From: Oceanobacter mangrovi
GTDB lineage: Bacteria; Pseudomonadota; Gammaproteobacteria; Pseudomonadales; Oceanobacteraceae
DNA length: 64,000 bases
NCBI RefSeq assembly: GCF_019740315.1
Contig: NZ_JAHXZR010000002.1
Coordinates: 498,001-562,000 of the forward strand
Reading direction: 5' to 3'
The number at the start of each line of letters is the position of its first letter. Within the stretch, counting starts at the first letter, position 1. Positions 16,033 to 25,577 of the stretch are shown one piece after another. The position numbers were made by a program, and so were the translations under genes. Under the pieces are notes generated by a model. That model saw nothing but the letters and a program-made list of their open reading frames with translations. It was not told where the DNA came from and did no database searches.

Positions 16033-17420
16033 TGGCTGCGGCGACTCTGTTTATTTTGCTGTTTATCTGTATGGCGTTAGGTCTGCCCATTGCGATTGCG
16101 CTGGGTTTTTCCTCCATGACCGCCATTTTGCTGTTCACCAACGATTCAATGGCGTCGATTGCGCTGAAGCTGTTTGAGTCGGTATCGGAACACTACACCT
16201 TGTTGGCGATTCCGTTTTTTATCCTGTCGTCGGCATTCCTGTCATCTGGTGGCGTTGCCCGCCGCCTGATTGATTTTGCAACTGCCTCGATTGGTCATGT
16301 GCGCGGCGGCCTGGCGATGGCGTCAGTACTGGCCTGTATGCTGTTTGCAGCGGTCTCGGGTTCGTCGCCAGCGACCGTCGCAGCGGTGGGTTCGATTGTA
16401 CTGGCTGGCATGGTGCGTTCCGGGTATCCGCTGTCGTTTGCCGCGGGAGCGATTTCTACTGCCGGAACGCTGGGCATTCTGATTCCGCCGTCGATTGTGA
16501 TGCTGGTGTATTCCGCAGCGACGGAAGTGTCTGCCTCGCGGATGTTTATGGCGGGGTTTGTGCCCGGCATCCTGATTGGTCTGATTCTGATGGTGACCAT
16601 TTACATCGTTGCCCGCCGCAAGAATCTGCCAGCTGAACCCTTTGCCGGTTTCGGCACCATTGCCAAAACCGGCTGGTCTGCTTCTGGTGGTTTGTTGCTG
16701 ATTGTGCTGGTGCTGGGTTCGATCTATGCCGGTGTGGCTTCACCAACCGAAGCGGCGGCTGTCGCTGCTGTCTATGGTTTTCTGGTGGCGATCTGGGGTT
16801 ATCGCGATGTTGGCCCGCTGAAAGATCAGCCGTGGCGCAAGGAGGGCGAGAACGTCGTCGCCATGCTGGTGCGTAATATTATCCTGCTGCCACTGGGTAT
16901 CGTGCGCTCGGTCTGGAATCCGGAAATTGGCAAGATCGTCAAGGACGCCGCGCGGGTATCTATCACGCTGCTGTTTATCATCGCCAATGCCATGCTGTTT
17001 GCTCATGTACTGACGTCTGAACAGATTCCGCATCATCTGGCGGCGACCATCACGGAATGGGGCCTGCCAGCCTGGGGCTTCCTGATTGTGATGAACATTC
17101 TACTGTTGATGGCCGGTAACTTTATGGAGCCGTCGGCGATCCTGCTGATTATGGCGCCAATTCTGTTGCCAATTGCCTTGCAACTTGGCATCGATCCGAT
17201 TCACCTGGGGATTGTGATGGTGGTGAATATGGAACTGGGGATGCTGACGCCGCCGGTGGGGCTGAATCTGTTTGTGACGGCAGGTATCACCGGCAAGAGC
17301 ATTGGCTGGGCAATCAAGGCTTGTGCGCCGTGGCTGCTGCTGATGCTGGTGTGCCTGCTGGTGATTACCTTTGTGCCGCAAATCAGCTTGTGGCTGCCTA
17401 ACTATCTGGATGGGTTGTAA
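16032..17420 (+). CDS. dctM: TRAP transporter large permease subunit
   Basis: 462 residues, about 12 transmembrane segments. It shows motifs typical of DctM: FILSSAFLSSGGVARRLIDFA, AAVSGSSPATVAAVGSI, GILIPPSIVMLVYS and MELGMLTPPVGLNLFV. It carries substrate across the inner membrane together with DctQ, fed by DctP. There is a slightly enlarged cytoplasmic loop at about 255-305 (GPLKDQPWRKEGENVV…). ATG at 16032 overlaps the dctQ stop by one base, with GGGGAGAAGG upstream. A strong terminator follows. Confidence 0.94.
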   Translation: MAAATLFILLFICMALGLPIAIALGFSSMTAILLFTNDSMASIALKLFESVSEHYTLLAIPFFILSSAFLSSGGVARRLIDFATASIGHVRGGLAMASVLACMLFAAVSGSSPATVAAVGSIVLAGMVRSGYPLSFAAGAISTAGTLGILIPPSIVMLVYSAATEVSASRMFMAGFVPGILIGLILMVTIYIVARRKNLPAEPFAGFGTIAKTGWSASGGLLLIVLVLGSIYAGVASPTEAAAVAAVYGFLVAIWGYRDVGPLKDQPWRKEGENVVAMLVRNIILLPLGIVRSVWNPEIGKIVKDAARVSITLLFIIANAMLFAHVLTSEQIPHHLAATITEWGLPAWGFLIVMNILLLMAGNFMEPSAILLIMAPILLPIALQLGIDPIHLGIVMVVNMELGMLTPPVGLNLFVTAGITGKSIGWAIKACAPWLLLMLVCLLVITFVPQISLWLPNYLDGL

Positions 17421-17537
17421 TCCACCCGCTGTTATTGCTCCGATGCAGAAACCTGCATCGGACCAAAAAGTACTGCTGAGATGTCTTGCCCTGTTTCAGC
17501 ACCTTGTTGCTGTTGATGTGGTTTGCAACAGCAATTT

Positions 17538-17563
17538 GCCCGGCCAATTGGCCGGGCTTTTTT
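17538..17563 (+). terminator. Rho-independent terminator after dctM
   Basis: GCCCGGCC-AATT-GGCCGGGC followed by six T. It ends the dctQM transcript and separates it from the MAPEG gene. Confidence 0.88.
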
Positions 17564-17659
17564 ATGGCCGCTTGTTATGTAGTTTGAGGCTGGCAGCTTC
17601 CTGCGGCTGTGGTAATGTTCGCAGCCACAAGGTTCTCATGTGTTCATAAAGGAGCTGCT

Positions 17660-18037
17660 ATGACGGCTTTATTTGCTGCTTTGCTGGCACCATTACTGGT
17701 GTTGCTCTCACTACAGACGATTCGCTTGCGGCGGCGCTTTCTGGTCGGTATCGGTGATGGCGGCCACGCTGAGCTGGCGCGGGCCATACGGGCTCAGGGC
17801 AACTTTATTGAATACGTGCCGATGGCCTTGCTATTGCTGTATGGGCTCGAAAGCCTGTCCGCTGCCCATTGGCTGATTGAACTGAGTGGCGGGCTGTTGC
17901 TGGTGGGACGTTATCTGCATGCCTGGGGCATCAGTCAACTGAATGAGAAGTTACGCTTTCGGGTGACCGGCATTATGTGCACCTTTGGTTCCATCATGCT
18001 GTCGGCACTGGCGATTATCTGGATACGAATTTTTTAA
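17660..18037 (+). CDS. MAPEG family membrane protein
   Basis: 125 residues with four transmembrane helices. The second-helix motif [20 protein letters not shown] and GRYLHAWG are MAPEG signatures (membrane-associated proteins in eicosanoid and glutathione metabolism). Bacterial members are poorly characterised; some are glutathione-dependent. The ATG at 17660 has AAAGGAG upstream; the longer open frame from 17609 is rejected. The UPF0114 gene follows after 22 nt, probably in one operon. Confidence 0.8.
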   Translation: MTALFAALLAPLLVLLSLQTIRLRRRFLVGIGDGGHAELARAIRAQGNFIEYVPMALLLLYGLESLSAAHWLIELSGGLLLVGRYLHAWGISQLNEKLRFRVTGIMCTFGSIMLSALAIIWIRIF

Positions 18038-18059
18038 TTTTCCTGACAGGAGAACACAC

Positions 18060-18557
18060 TTGATTGAACGACTGATTGAACGCCTGATATACGCTGCGCG
18101 CTGGCTGCTGGCGCCAATCTATCTTGGCCTCAGCCTGACGCTGGTGGCGCTGGCGGTAAAATTCTTTGTGGAGCTGGCGCATTTACTGCCGCACCTGCTG
18201 GAAATCTCTGAAACCGATATGGTGCTGGTGATCCTGTCGATGATCGACATGGCGCTGGTGGGCGGTTTGATTGTGATGGTGATGTTTTCAGGCTACGAGA
18301 ACTTTGTCTCTCGCATTGATCTGGGCGAAGGCACAGAAAAACTCGACTGGCTGGGCAAGCTGGATACCGGTTCATTAAAGAACAAGGTGGCGGCCTCAAT
18401 TGTGGCAATCTCGTCGATTCATTTGCTGAAAATCTTTATGAACGCCACCAATGTGCCAAATGACAAACTGATGTGGTACGTGCTGATTCACCTGACGTTT
18501 GTGATTTCAGCGGTTGCCATGGGCTTGCTCGACAAGATTACCCGCAAGGCCCATTAA
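18060..18557 (+). CDS. UPF0114 (YqhA-like) membrane protein
   Basis: 165 residues. The frame begins at a TTG at 18060, placed 7 nt after an AGGAG. Three to four transmembrane helices are seen ([41 protein letters not shown] and the C-terminal [16 protein letters not shown]). [13 protein letters not shown] is the family's hallmark. It is an inner-membrane protein of unknown biochemical role, probably cotranscribed with the MAPEG gene. Confidence 0.82.
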   Translation: MIERLIERLIYAARWLLAPIYLGLSLTLVALAVKFFVELAHLLPHLLEISETDMVLVILSMIDMALVGGLIVMVMFSGYENFVSRIDLGEGTEKLDWLGKLDTGSLKNKVAASIVAISSIHLLKIFMNATNVPNDKLMWYVLIHLTFVISAVAMGLLDKITRKAH

Positions 18558-18572
18558 CATTCTGACAGCCCT

Positions 18573-18782
18573 TTATTCGGCCTGAATATAGGGTTCTGTA
18601 GCGGCCGGATCGACCAGATGGTCGAGTTCCGGCGCTCGTTCGGCTCGTAATGCCACCCAGGCATCCACATTTTCCCGCCATTCTTCCATTGGGCGCAATT
18701 TCGGCGCTGCCAGCAATTTGGCTTCGGTGCCTTTGCTGGAATAAACCACAATGTGTTCGACTTTATAGGCTTGCAGGGACAT
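18573..18782 (-). CDS. Small hypothetical protein
   Basis: 69 residues from an ATG at 18782 (MSLQAYKVEHIVVYSSKGTE), acidic and soluble with a Trp-rich middle (WRENVDAWVALRAER). The ribosome-binding site is weak, and a TTG at 18812 would add 10 residues. It is convergent with the UPF0114 gene and downstream of the GNAT-like gene on the same strand. The family is not recognised. The composition looks protein-like rather than random, but it could be spurious. Confidence 0.45.
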   Translation of the reverse strand: MSLQAYKVEHIVVYSSKGTEAKLLAAPKLRPMEEWRENVDAWVALRAERAPELDHLVDPAATEPYIQAE

Positions 18783-18880
18783 AACGGGCACCGAAAAAAT
18801 GACAGCGGCCAAGTCTGCATTCCGATGGCCTGTTCGTCAAACCTCTGTCTTGTAGACGTGCTGGCCGTTGCCAGCGAGGG

Positions 18881-20080
18881 TCAGGGTGCAAAACGATTCA
18901 GTTCGTGGCCGCTGTCCTCAAAGGCATTTTCCCTGAACGGCAATAACTCCGTCGCTTCCTGCTGATAACGCAGGATGTGGGGGAACTCTTCATCAACAAA
19001 ACGTGCGACGGCGTCCTGAAAGGCCGGGTGGTGTAAACGATGCAGGCTGCTGGTCAGTACAGGTTCAAAACCGCGGGCGATCTTGTGTTCGCCCTGGGTG
19101 CCGGGGTCGAAGTGTGGAATGCTGCGTTCGATGCAGAACTCGATGCCCTGGTAATAACAGGCTTCGAAATGCAGGCTGTCGTATTCGTCGATGCACCCCC
19201 AATAACGGCCGTAGAGGGTTTGTTGATCGAAGAAATACAGGGCGCTGGCAAGATGCTTGTCTTCACGCCAGGCTTCGACCAATAGCATTTGCGCATTCAT
19301 GCTGGCCAGCAATTGTCGAAAGAATTTCAGGTTCAGGTAGCCCTGTCTGCCACGGTTCAGATAAGTCATCTGATAACAGCGATAGAAGCGGCGGATGGCG
19401 TCGTCGCTGATGCTTGCGCCCGTCAGGCGGCGCATTTCAATACCGGCGTCGATCACCTTGCGACGTTCCTTTTTGATTCCCTTGCGCTTGCGACTGGCAA
19501 AATAGCCGAGAAAATCGTCGAAGCTCTGATAACCACGATTAAACCAGTGGAACTGGCAGGCCCGGCGAATCATAAATTCGCCTTCGTCGGCCATATCAGA
19601 CGCCAGCGACAGGTCGGCCAGATTGGGGAAGTTGAGGTGCCAGCCGGACATCTCGTTGTGCAATGAATGGTTGTTGAGAGCGATGACGGCCTGCCGCCAC
19701 CAATGCTGGCTGTGCTGCTGTTGCTGCGGATGAATCAGTAATCTAGGGCCGGTTGCCGGCGTGTAGGGGGCGGCGCACAGCAGCTTGGGATAATAGTTGA
19801 GACCGTGGCGGTGATAGGCATCCGCCCAGCCCCAGTCGAACACATATTCGCCGTAACTGTTGTGCTTGATAAAGGTGGGCAGGGCGGCAGCGAGCTGTTC
19901 CTGACTGTCAAAAAACAGCAGATATTGCGGCTGCCAGCCGGAGTCTTCATCAAGGCAGCCAGAACTTTCCAATGCACTTAAAAAACGGTAATCCAGAAAC
20001 GGATAACCGTTCGGAACCAATTGCTGCCATTGCTCCGCTGCCACCGCGTGGATGCTTTGGATAACCTGGAATGTCGCCAT
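18881..20080 (-). CDS. FemAB/GNAT-like acyltransferase (DUF482)
   Basis: 399 residues. Signatures of the COG3146/DUF482 group are seen: QLVPNGYPFLDYRFLSALE near the N-terminus, FGYFASRKRK-type motif (DDFLGYFASRKRKGIKKE, about 190-207), CYQMTYLNRGRQGYLN, and FDPGTQGEHKIARGFEP (about 330-350). These are predicted acetyl- or peptidyl-transferases with a GNAT fold. The substrate is unknown. It is soluble and cytoplasmic, with its ATG at 20080 divergent from the HIT gene. Confidence 0.85.
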   Translation of the reverse strand: MATFQVIQSIHAVAAEQWQQLVPNGYPFLDYRFLSALESSGCLDEDSGWQPQYLLFFDSQEQLAAALPTFIKHNSYGEYVFDWGWADAYHRHGLNYYPKLLCAAPYTPATGPRLLIHPQQQQHSQHWWRQAVIALNNHSLHNEMSGWHLNFPNLADLSLASDMADEGEFMIRRACQFHWFNRGYQSFDDFLGYFASRKRKGIKKERRKVIDAGIEMRRLTGASISDDAIRRFYRCYQMTYLNRGRQGYLNLKFFRQLLASMNAQMLLVEAWREDKHLASALYFFDQQTLYGRYWGCIDEYDSLHFEACYYQGIEFCIERSIPHFDPGTQGEHKIARGFEPVLTSSLHRLHHPAFQDAVARFVDEEFPHILRYQQEATELLPFRENAFEDSGHELNRFAP

Positions 20081-20210
20081 AAATCAGTGACCTGAAGCCG
20101 GGAATTGCCTAACATGACTTAAAGGGCAGGTTAACAGGCTGGCGGCGCAGGAAGAAAAACCGGCGCTTGAGCTGTCGCCCGATATCGTCATCAAAACTGG
20201 AGTTGCCATT

Positions 20211-20669
20211 ATGTTTACGCTGGATAGTCGACTGCAAGCGGACACTGTGTTCATTGGACGTTTGCCACTTTGTCAGGTGCTTTTGATGAACGACAGCCGT
20301 TATCCCTGGCTGATTCTGGTACCGGCGCGGGTTGATGCGCGTGAGTATTATCATTTGTCTGTCGCGGATCAGACCCAGATGATGCGCGAGTCTGCCTGGG
20401 TGGCCGAAAAACTGGCCGACCAGTACTCCGCCAAATCCATGAACGTAGCTGCGCTGGGTAACGTGGTGCCGCAGCTGCACGTTCATCATGTGGTGCGTAA
20501 AGCGACAGATCCGGCCTGGCCTGGCCCGGTGTGGGGTCATAGCCCGGCTGTGCCATACGGCGACGCCGAACTGGAACAACGGGTACACGAATTGAAAGGT
20601 TTGTTCTCCAGTCATTTTGTTGAAGATATCGATGGTTCCGAAGACATCGAAAACAACATTTACTGGTAA
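20211..20669 (+). CDS. HIT family hydrolase
   Basis: 152 residues. The histidine triad is present as QLHVHHVVR at about 88-96 (HxHxH plus a hydrophobic residue). LADQYSAKSMNVAALGNVVPQ precedes it, as in gammaproteobacterial HIT proteins. These proteins hydrolyse or transfer nucleotides from dinucleotide or phosphoramidate substrates. The next gene starts 24 nt later on the same strand, so an operon with the glyoxalase II-like gene is likely. Confidence 0.85.
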   Translation: MFTLDSRLQADTVFIGRLPLCQVLLMNDSRYPWLILVPARVDAREYYHLSVADQTQMMRESAWVAEKLADQYSAKSMNVAALGNVVPQLHVHHVVRKATDPAWPGPVWGHSPAVPYGDAELEQRVHELKGLFSSHFVEDIDGSEDIENNIYW

Positions 20670-20693
20670 TCAGGACTCAGGGAGGGAATCGCC

Positions 20694-21488
20694 ATGATCG
20701 TGCTGCGTCGTTACATGAACAACAACCTGCGTAACTTCAATTATCTGATTGGCTGTGAAAAAACCCGGCAGGCCATTGCGGTGGATCCGCTCGGTGCCGA
20801 TGAAATGCTGGCGCTGGCAGAAGCGCAGGGCTATGAGATCAAGCTGATCCTCAACACCCACGAACACCACGATCATATTGATGGCAACCCGGTGGTGCAG
20901 CAAGCCACCGGGGCTCCTGTGTGGGCGCACCAGAATGCTGCTGAGCGGATTCCCAATGTCGCTCGGGGGCTGGTTGCCGGTGACCTGGTTGAACTGGGTA
21001 CTATTCGGCTGAAGGTGCTATTTACTCCGGGCCACACCATGGCGCACCTGTGTCTGTTGTCGGAAAATGGCGGTCCTAATGGTGAGCCGGTGCTGTTTTC
21101 TGGTGACACCCTGTTTAACGCCTGCGCCGGTAACTGCCGTAATGGTGGTGATCCGGATACCATGTACGACACCTTTGTCTCCCAGTTTCAGCCGCTACCG
21201 GATGAGACTCTGATGCATCCGGGTCACGATTACATGAAGAACAATCTGAACTTCGCTCTTACCCGTGAGCCAGGCAATGAAATGATCCAGTACTGGATTG
21301 ATCAGGTGTCCGCGTTTGACGCCGATGAAATGCCGGTAATGACCCTGGGGCAGGAGCGTACCTACAACTCGTTTCTGCGACTGAATCAGCCAGAGATTCG
21401 GGAAAAACTGCAGCAGGAATTCCCGCAGTTGGGACAAGCTGACCGCGATGTATTCAAGGCGCTGCGTTCGCTGCGTGATCAATGGTAA
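20694..21488 (+). CDS. Glyoxalase II-like metallo-beta-lactamase fold hydrolase
   Basis: 264 residues. The metal-binding THEHHDHIDG motif lies at about 60-69. Further ligands are seen in FTPGHTMAHLC (about 110), FSGDTLFNACAG (about 140) and MHPGHDYMKNN (about 178). This domain set fits hydroxyacylglutathione hydrolase (gloB) or a close relative, completing methylglyoxal detoxification. The N-terminus (MIVLRRYMNNNLRNFNYLIG) differs slightly from classical GloB, so exact substrate is left open. It is cytoplasmic and follows the HIT gene. Confidence 0.85.
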   Translation: MIVLRRYMNNNLRNFNYLIGCEKTRQAIAVDPLGADEMLALAEAQGYEIKLILNTHEHHDHIDGNPVVQQATGAPVWAHQNAAERIPNVARGLVAGDLVELGTIRLKVLFTPGHTMAHLCLLSENGGPNGEPVLFSGDTLFNACAGNCRNGGDPDTMYDTFVSQFQPLPDETLMHPGHDYMKNNLNFALTREPGNEMIQYWIDQVSAFDADEMPVMTLGQERTYNSFLRLNQPEIREKLQQEFPQLGQADRDVFKALRSLRDQW

Positions 21489-21535
21489 ATCAGTGATTTG
21501 ATGTCTGCCTGAATGGCTTCAGCGAGTGGTTGAAG

Positions 21536-22159
21536 CTATTCATTACCAGGATCGGCTGGTGGGTAATGATTTGCCAATCGGGCTCTTAGTGCTGGCACTA
21601 CTGTTTCGTCAAACCAGGGATTTTTCTTGAGCCATAGCTGGTTGCGGGGAGAGGGGTGCGGCAAGACAAAATAAGGCGCTGGCACTTCTTGCCAGTGGCG
21701 GACACGCTCTGTCAGCGTTTTATATTTTTTCAGAAAATCGGCGGGCAAATAATAATTCTGCGCGTACTGACCGATCAGCAAAATCTGCTCGACGTTGGGT
21801 AGCAAATCCAGCAAGGGCTTATGCCATCTGGGCGCGCATTCGGTTCGCGGCGGCAAATCACCACTTTTTCCCTTGCCGGGATAACACAGTCCCATCGGCA
21901 TAATCGCGACTTCTGCTGCGTCATAAAACTGCTCCGGCGTCATCTGTAACCACTCGCGCAGACGTTTGCCGCTGGCATCGTCCCACGGGATTCCGGAGGC
22001 GTGTACCTTGGTGCCGGGCGCCTGACCAATGATCAGCAAGCGGGCGGAGGATTGTGCGCGCACCACCGGGCGTGGCGCAAAGGGCAGCTGTTCCTTGCAA
22101 TGTTCGCAGGCGCGCACTGAAGTCAGCAAGTCGGTCAATGTCAGGTCGTCGGTGTTCAT
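21536..22159 (-). CDS. Uracil-DNA glycosylase superfamily protein
   Basis: 207 residues. The motif LLIIGQAPGTKVHASGIPWDD holds the catalytic-loop region (GQAPG) of the family, and VLPHPSPRNQLW holds the DNA-intercalating/His motif. C18 and C21 (CEHCK) could bind a cluster with other Cys, but the full four-Cys set of family 4 is not seen. It probably acts on uracil in DNA, or is an inactive relative. It is convergent with the glyoxalase II gene, 47 nt away. Confidence 0.8.
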   Translation of the reverse strand: MNTDDLTLTDLLTSVRACEHCKEQLPFAPRPVVRAQSSARLLIIGQAPGTKVHASGIPWDDASGKRLREWLQMTPEQFYDAAEVAIMPMGLCYPGKGKSGDLPPRTECAPRWHKPLLDLLPNVEQILLIGQYAQNYYLPADFLKKYKTLTERVRHWQEVPAPYFVLPHPSPRNQLWLKKNPWFDETVVPALRARLANHYPPADPGNE

Positions 22160-22216
22160 GTCGGCAGCGTGGCGGGTTTTTGACTAGGCTTGCTGCAAAG
22201 CATATGAGCCAGACTA

Positions 22217-22627
22217 ATGAACAACAACTTTTCTGTAGACGGCACGGTGGGAGCCGTCGCTGAAATTCGTCGCGACCCGGCGGTGATGCGGTTTTTGGCA
22301 CGGATGCCGGATGAGATCGCGGCCAGCTTTAGCGACGATCAGCTGTTTCATTTACGCAATGCCATCGGCAGCCGTCAGTGGGGCAAGCACGCGCTCGACT
22401 GGCGCGGCTATTTTGTGATTCTGGCTGGCCGCAACCGGCGCTGACTGGGTGATCGTGAGCGTCACTTCTCGCTGTTTATGGTTGCCTTTGTTGCCATGCT
22501 GGGGCTGACATTTTGTGGATTGTTGGGCTTGTTGATGTTGTATCTGCTCAAGTCTGCTGCCGGCATCGATATTTTCCCGGGCTTTTCGCTGGGGATCTGG
22601 AGCTGGTTCAAAAGCAACTGGCTTTAA
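22217..22627 (+). pseudogene. Small membrane protein gene interrupted by an in-frame TGA
   Basis: A single frame of 137 codons from ATG 22217 to TAA 22627 contains one internal TGA at 22442-22444. The first part (75 residues, MNNNFSVDGTVGAVAEIRRD) is soluble. The second part continues in the same frame as LGDRERHFSLFMVAFV… with a hydrophobic segment and the ending SLGIWSWFKSNWL. The two halves join as …RNRR-stop-LGDRERH, so a single C-to-T change from CGA would restore the protein. It is a nonsense pseudogene, a read-through gene or a sequencing error. No function is assigned. Confidence 0.7.
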
Positions 22628-22641
22628 CACCTCATACGGGC

Positions 22642-22671
22642 TGGTCTGTGCCCGATCAAAAGGGCTATACT
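22642..22671 (+). promoter_or_regulatory. Putative aspS promoter
   Basis: GGGCTATACTG contains a -10 TATACT at 22666-22671; a weak -35 (TGGTCT) lies 18 nt upstream. It is 90 nt before the aspS ATG. Only the -10 is convincing. Confidence 0.4.
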
Positions 22672-22760
22672 GCGCCACTTTCTGCCGATGACGGCCTGTA
22701 ATTTATTGTTGCGCAGGCCGCCGGCTCCACGAATCTGACTGACTATTGCGGGACCCCGGA

Positions 22761-24536
22761 ATGCGTACGCACTATTGTGGTGATATTAACGAAACCCTGA
22801 TCGATCAAACCGTTACTTTCTGTGGCTGGGTGCATCGTCGCCGTGACCACGGCGGTGTTATCTTCCTGGACGTTCGTGACCGTGAAGGTCTGGTGCAGGT
22901 GGTATTCGACCCGGATACTGCTGAAGCTTTCAATACCGCCGACAGCGTGCGTTCCGAGTATGTTCTGCAAATCACCGGTCGCGTGCGCGCACGTCCGGAA
23001 GGCACTACCAATGCCAACATGAAGACCGGCCTGATCGAAGTATTGGGCAAGGAAATCGTGGTACTGAACAAGGCCCAGACTCCGCCGTTCCCGCTGGATG
23101 GTTACTCCGACGTGGGTGAAGACATCCGTCTGAAGTACCGGTACATGGACATGCGTCGTCCTGAGATGCAAGAGAAGCTGCGCTTCCGCTCCAAGGTGAC
23201 TTCTGGCGTGCGCAACTACCTCGACGCCAACGGCTTCCTTGATATCGAAACTCCGATCCTGACCCGTGCGACGCCGGAAGGCGCCCGTGACTACCTGGTG
23301 CCAAGCCGTACTCATGAAGGTTCTTTCTTCGCCCTGCCACAGTCTCCACAGCTCTTCAAACAGTTGCTGATGGTGTCTGGCTTCGACCGTTATTACCAGA
23401 TCGCCAAGTGTTTCCGCGACGAAGACCTGCGTGCTGACCGTCAGCCTGAATTCACCCAGATTGATATCGAAGCCTCGTTCATCGACGAAGACACCATCAT
23501 GGGCCTGACTCAGGACATGATCAAAGGCATCTTCCAGAAAGAACTGGGCGTGGATCTGGGCAGCTTCCCACGCATGCCGTTCTCTGAAGCCATGAGCAAG
23601 TACGGCTCTGACAAGCCAGATATGCGTATCCCGATGGAAATCGTCGACGTTGAAGAATTCCTGCAGGAAATCGACTTCAAGGTGTTCGCTGCACCGGCGA
23701 AAGATCCAAAATGCCGCGTTGCTGCCCTGAAAGTACCGGGTGGTGCCGAGCTGTCCCGCAAGCAGATCGACGACTACACCAAGTTCGTCAGCATCTACGG
23801 CGCCAAGGGTCTGGCCTGGATCAAGGTCAACGAAATCGAGAAGGGTGTTGAAGGCCTGCAGTCGCCAATCATCAAGTTCATTGGTGATGAAAACACCATG
23901 AAGATCATGGCCAAGCTGGAAGCCAAAAACGGCGACATCGTGTTCTTCGGTGCAGACAAGACCAAAGTGGTTTGTGATGCCCTTGGCGCGCTGCGCGTGA
24001 AGCTGGGTGAAGACCTCAACATGTACACCAGCGAGTGGGCGGCCTTGTGGGTTGTGGATTTCCCGATGTTCGAAGAAAACGACGACGGCTCCATCACTGC
24101 ACTGCACCACCCATTTACTGCGCCAAGCTGTACTCCGGAAGAGCTGGAAGCCAACCCGTTGGCGGCGCTGTCGCGCGCTTACGACATGGTGCTGAACGGC
24201 TGTGAGCTGGGCGGTGGTTCTATCCGTATCCACGACCAGAGCATGCAGCAGGCTGTATTCCGTTGTCTGGGAATTTCTGAAGAAGAGCAGCATGAGAAGT
24301 TCGGCTTCCTGCTAGATGCACTGAAGTTCGGTTGTCCTCCACACGGTGGTCTGGCATTTGGTCTGGATCGTCTGATCATGCTGATGACGGGCGCTACCAG
24401 CATTCGTGAAGTGATTGCCTTCCCGAAAACCCAGTCTGCAGCCTGTGTGATGACCAAGGCGCCAGGCGAAGTCAGCAACGCCCAGCTGCGCGATCTGCAC
24501 ATCAAGCTGCGTGAAAAGCCAAAAGCTGCTGAGTAA
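22761..24536 (+). CDS. aspS: Aspartyl-tRNA synthetase
   Basis: 591 residues, bacterial type. The N-terminal OB-fold anticodon domain ([31 protein letters not shown]) is followed by the class II core with motif 2 ([23 protein letters not shown] region) and motif 3 ([13 protein letters not shown]). The bacterial-specific GAD insertion is present at about 290-420. It charges tRNA-Asp (and perhaps tRNA-Asn) in the cytoplasm. ATG 22761 gives the canonical N-terminus; the upstream in-frame extension is rejected. A strong terminator follows. Confidence 0.97.
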   Translation: MRTHYCGDINETLIDQTVTFCGWVHRRRDHGGVIFLDVRDREGLVQVVFDPDTAEAFNTADSVRSEYVLQITGRVRARPEGTTNANMKTGLIEVLGKEIVVLNKAQTPPFPLDGYSDVGEDIRLKYRYMDMRRPEMQEKLRFRSKVTSGVRNYLDANGFLDIETPILTRATPEGARDYLVPSRTHEGSFFALPQSPQLFKQLLMVSGFDRYYQIAKCFRDEDLRADRQPEFTQIDIEASFIDEDTIMGLTQDMIKGIFQKELGVDLGSFPRMPFSEAMSKYGSDKPDMRIPMEIVDVEEFLQEIDFKVFAAPAKDPKCRVAALKVPGGAELSRKQIDDYTKFVSIYGAKGLAWIKVNEIEKGVEGLQSPIIKFIGDENTMKIMAKLEAKNGDIVFFGADKTKVVCDALGALRVKLGEDLNMYTSEWAALWVVDFPMFEENDDGSITALHHPFTAPSCTPEELEANPLAALSRAYDMVLNGCELGGGSIRIHDQSMQQAVFRCLGISEEEQHEKFGFLLDALKFGCPPHGGLAFGLDRLIMLMTGATSIREVIAFPKTQSAACVMTKAPGEVSNAQLRDLHIKLREKPKAAE

Positions 24537-24580
24537 GCCGCTGGACAGGCTGTCACCTGACGGTGACCGCACAGTTTGAA

Positions 24581-24612
24581 CAACGGGAGCTTCGGCTCCC
24601 GTTGTTGTTTTT
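24581..24612 (+). terminator. Rho-independent terminator after aspS
   Basis: CAACGGGAGC-TTCG-GCTCCCGTTG, a stable UUCG tetraloop stem of 10 bp, followed by TTGTTTTT. Confidence 0.9.
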
Positions 24613-24647
24613 GGGTAGCCACTTGGGTTGCAGGGGCTCTTCGCTGA

Positions 24648-24932
24648 CGGCACTTCGGCCAAAAGATATTAGCGTCTGAATGGTTGCAAATCGCTCCGCT
24701 TATTTATACCGTTATCTATAGTTATGTGACTCCTGCTAATGATCAAATTCGCGCTGAGCGGAAGCGGGTTCACAAGGGCGATATTGTTGAGCTTTCCGGC
24801 TACCTGGTAAATATTCAGGCGACCGATGGCTGGCGCTGGCATTCATCGCTGACGCGAGGCGACACCGTCAATGGGGCTTGTGAGTTGATCTGGGTGGAAG
24901 ATTTTCAGATTGTGACGGATATGTATCTCTGA
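24648..24932 (+). pseudogene. C-terminal remnant of a larger conserved protein
   Basis: The open frame has no good start. It contains TPANDQIRAERKRVHKGDIV, ELSGYLVNI, DGWRWHSSLTRGDT and GACELIWVEDF, which look like the conserved C-terminal half of a longer envelope-associated protein in gammaproteobacteria. The expected N-terminal half with a membrane segment is missing. Only a TTG at 24684 could start translation, just past the aspS terminator. I interpret it as a 5'-deleted remnant; a short functional version is possible. Confidence 0.5.
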
Positions 24933-24992
24933 CTGTTGGCAGGCCGCTGCTGGCGGCCTGCGCGGGATGGTGAATTGTTCACTGTATTGCGG

Positions 24993-25448
24993 CTACCAGT
25001 CAGACACCGACAGGGCAGATCTTACAGTAACCTGTTTCTGGTGGTTCTCCAGATCAGCAAGCCCTTCGAACAGGGTTCTGGAGGCATCGCTGCCGGCTTC
25101 AGCGGCCATCCCCTTGTAAAGGCTGATCAGGTAGTCGTTGATTTTTAATGCCACGTTGACCAGTTCCTCTGCACTCATGTCCGGCTGGCAGGCTTGGCAA
25201 TCTTCCAGAATGTCGGCGAGATCGGCTGGCTCCAGCTGGTGCCACTCATTCATTACGCTCTCGCGCACATCGGAGGCGACCCGTTGCAGTGCCAGTGACT
25301 GCTGCTCTTCATGGGTGGCGAGCAACTTCATCACCATGTCGACACGTTCTTTCTGGGTGCTGTCGCGCAACTGATCAAACAGAATACTGGCCTGGTGGTG
25401 CAATTTCTGGGCGAGGTTGAGGATGTCTTTAACGGTTGAGTAGCTCAT
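24993..25448 (-). CDS. Conserved helical hypothetical protein
   Basis: 151 residues, all-helical, soluble and acidic. It begins MSYSTVKDILNLAQKLHHQA and includes SLALQRVASDVRESVMNEW and ADLADILEDCQACQPDM. The pattern of four long helices with scattered His and Glu is ferritin- or rubrerythrin-like, but I do not see a full diiron motif set, so no metal function is claimed. The ATG at 25448 has GAGGACGA upstream. It is alone between flanking genes. Confidence 0.65.
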   Translation of the reverse strand: MSYSTVKDILNLAQKLHHQASILFDQLRDSTQKERVDMVMKLLATHEEQQSLALQRVASDVRESVMNEWHQLEPADLADILEDCQACQPDMSAEELVNVALKINDYLISLYKGMAAEAGSDASRTLFEGLADLENHQKQVTVRSALSVSDW

Positions 25449-25577
25449 ATCGTCCTCCTTTTTATTGTTCTCTGTCTGATTTCAGCATATGCGCTTTTGG
25501 CCGGGTTTACCTGCCATTGATCAAGAATATGGCGCCAAATGCTGTTCGGAGGACGACTTGGCTCAGCTGAAGTCTCA

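Noticed and set aside
22743-24293. Long minus-strand open frame across aspS
   Set aside because: A mirror of the aspS codon usage; the plus-strand product is an unmistakable aspartyl-tRNA synthetase.
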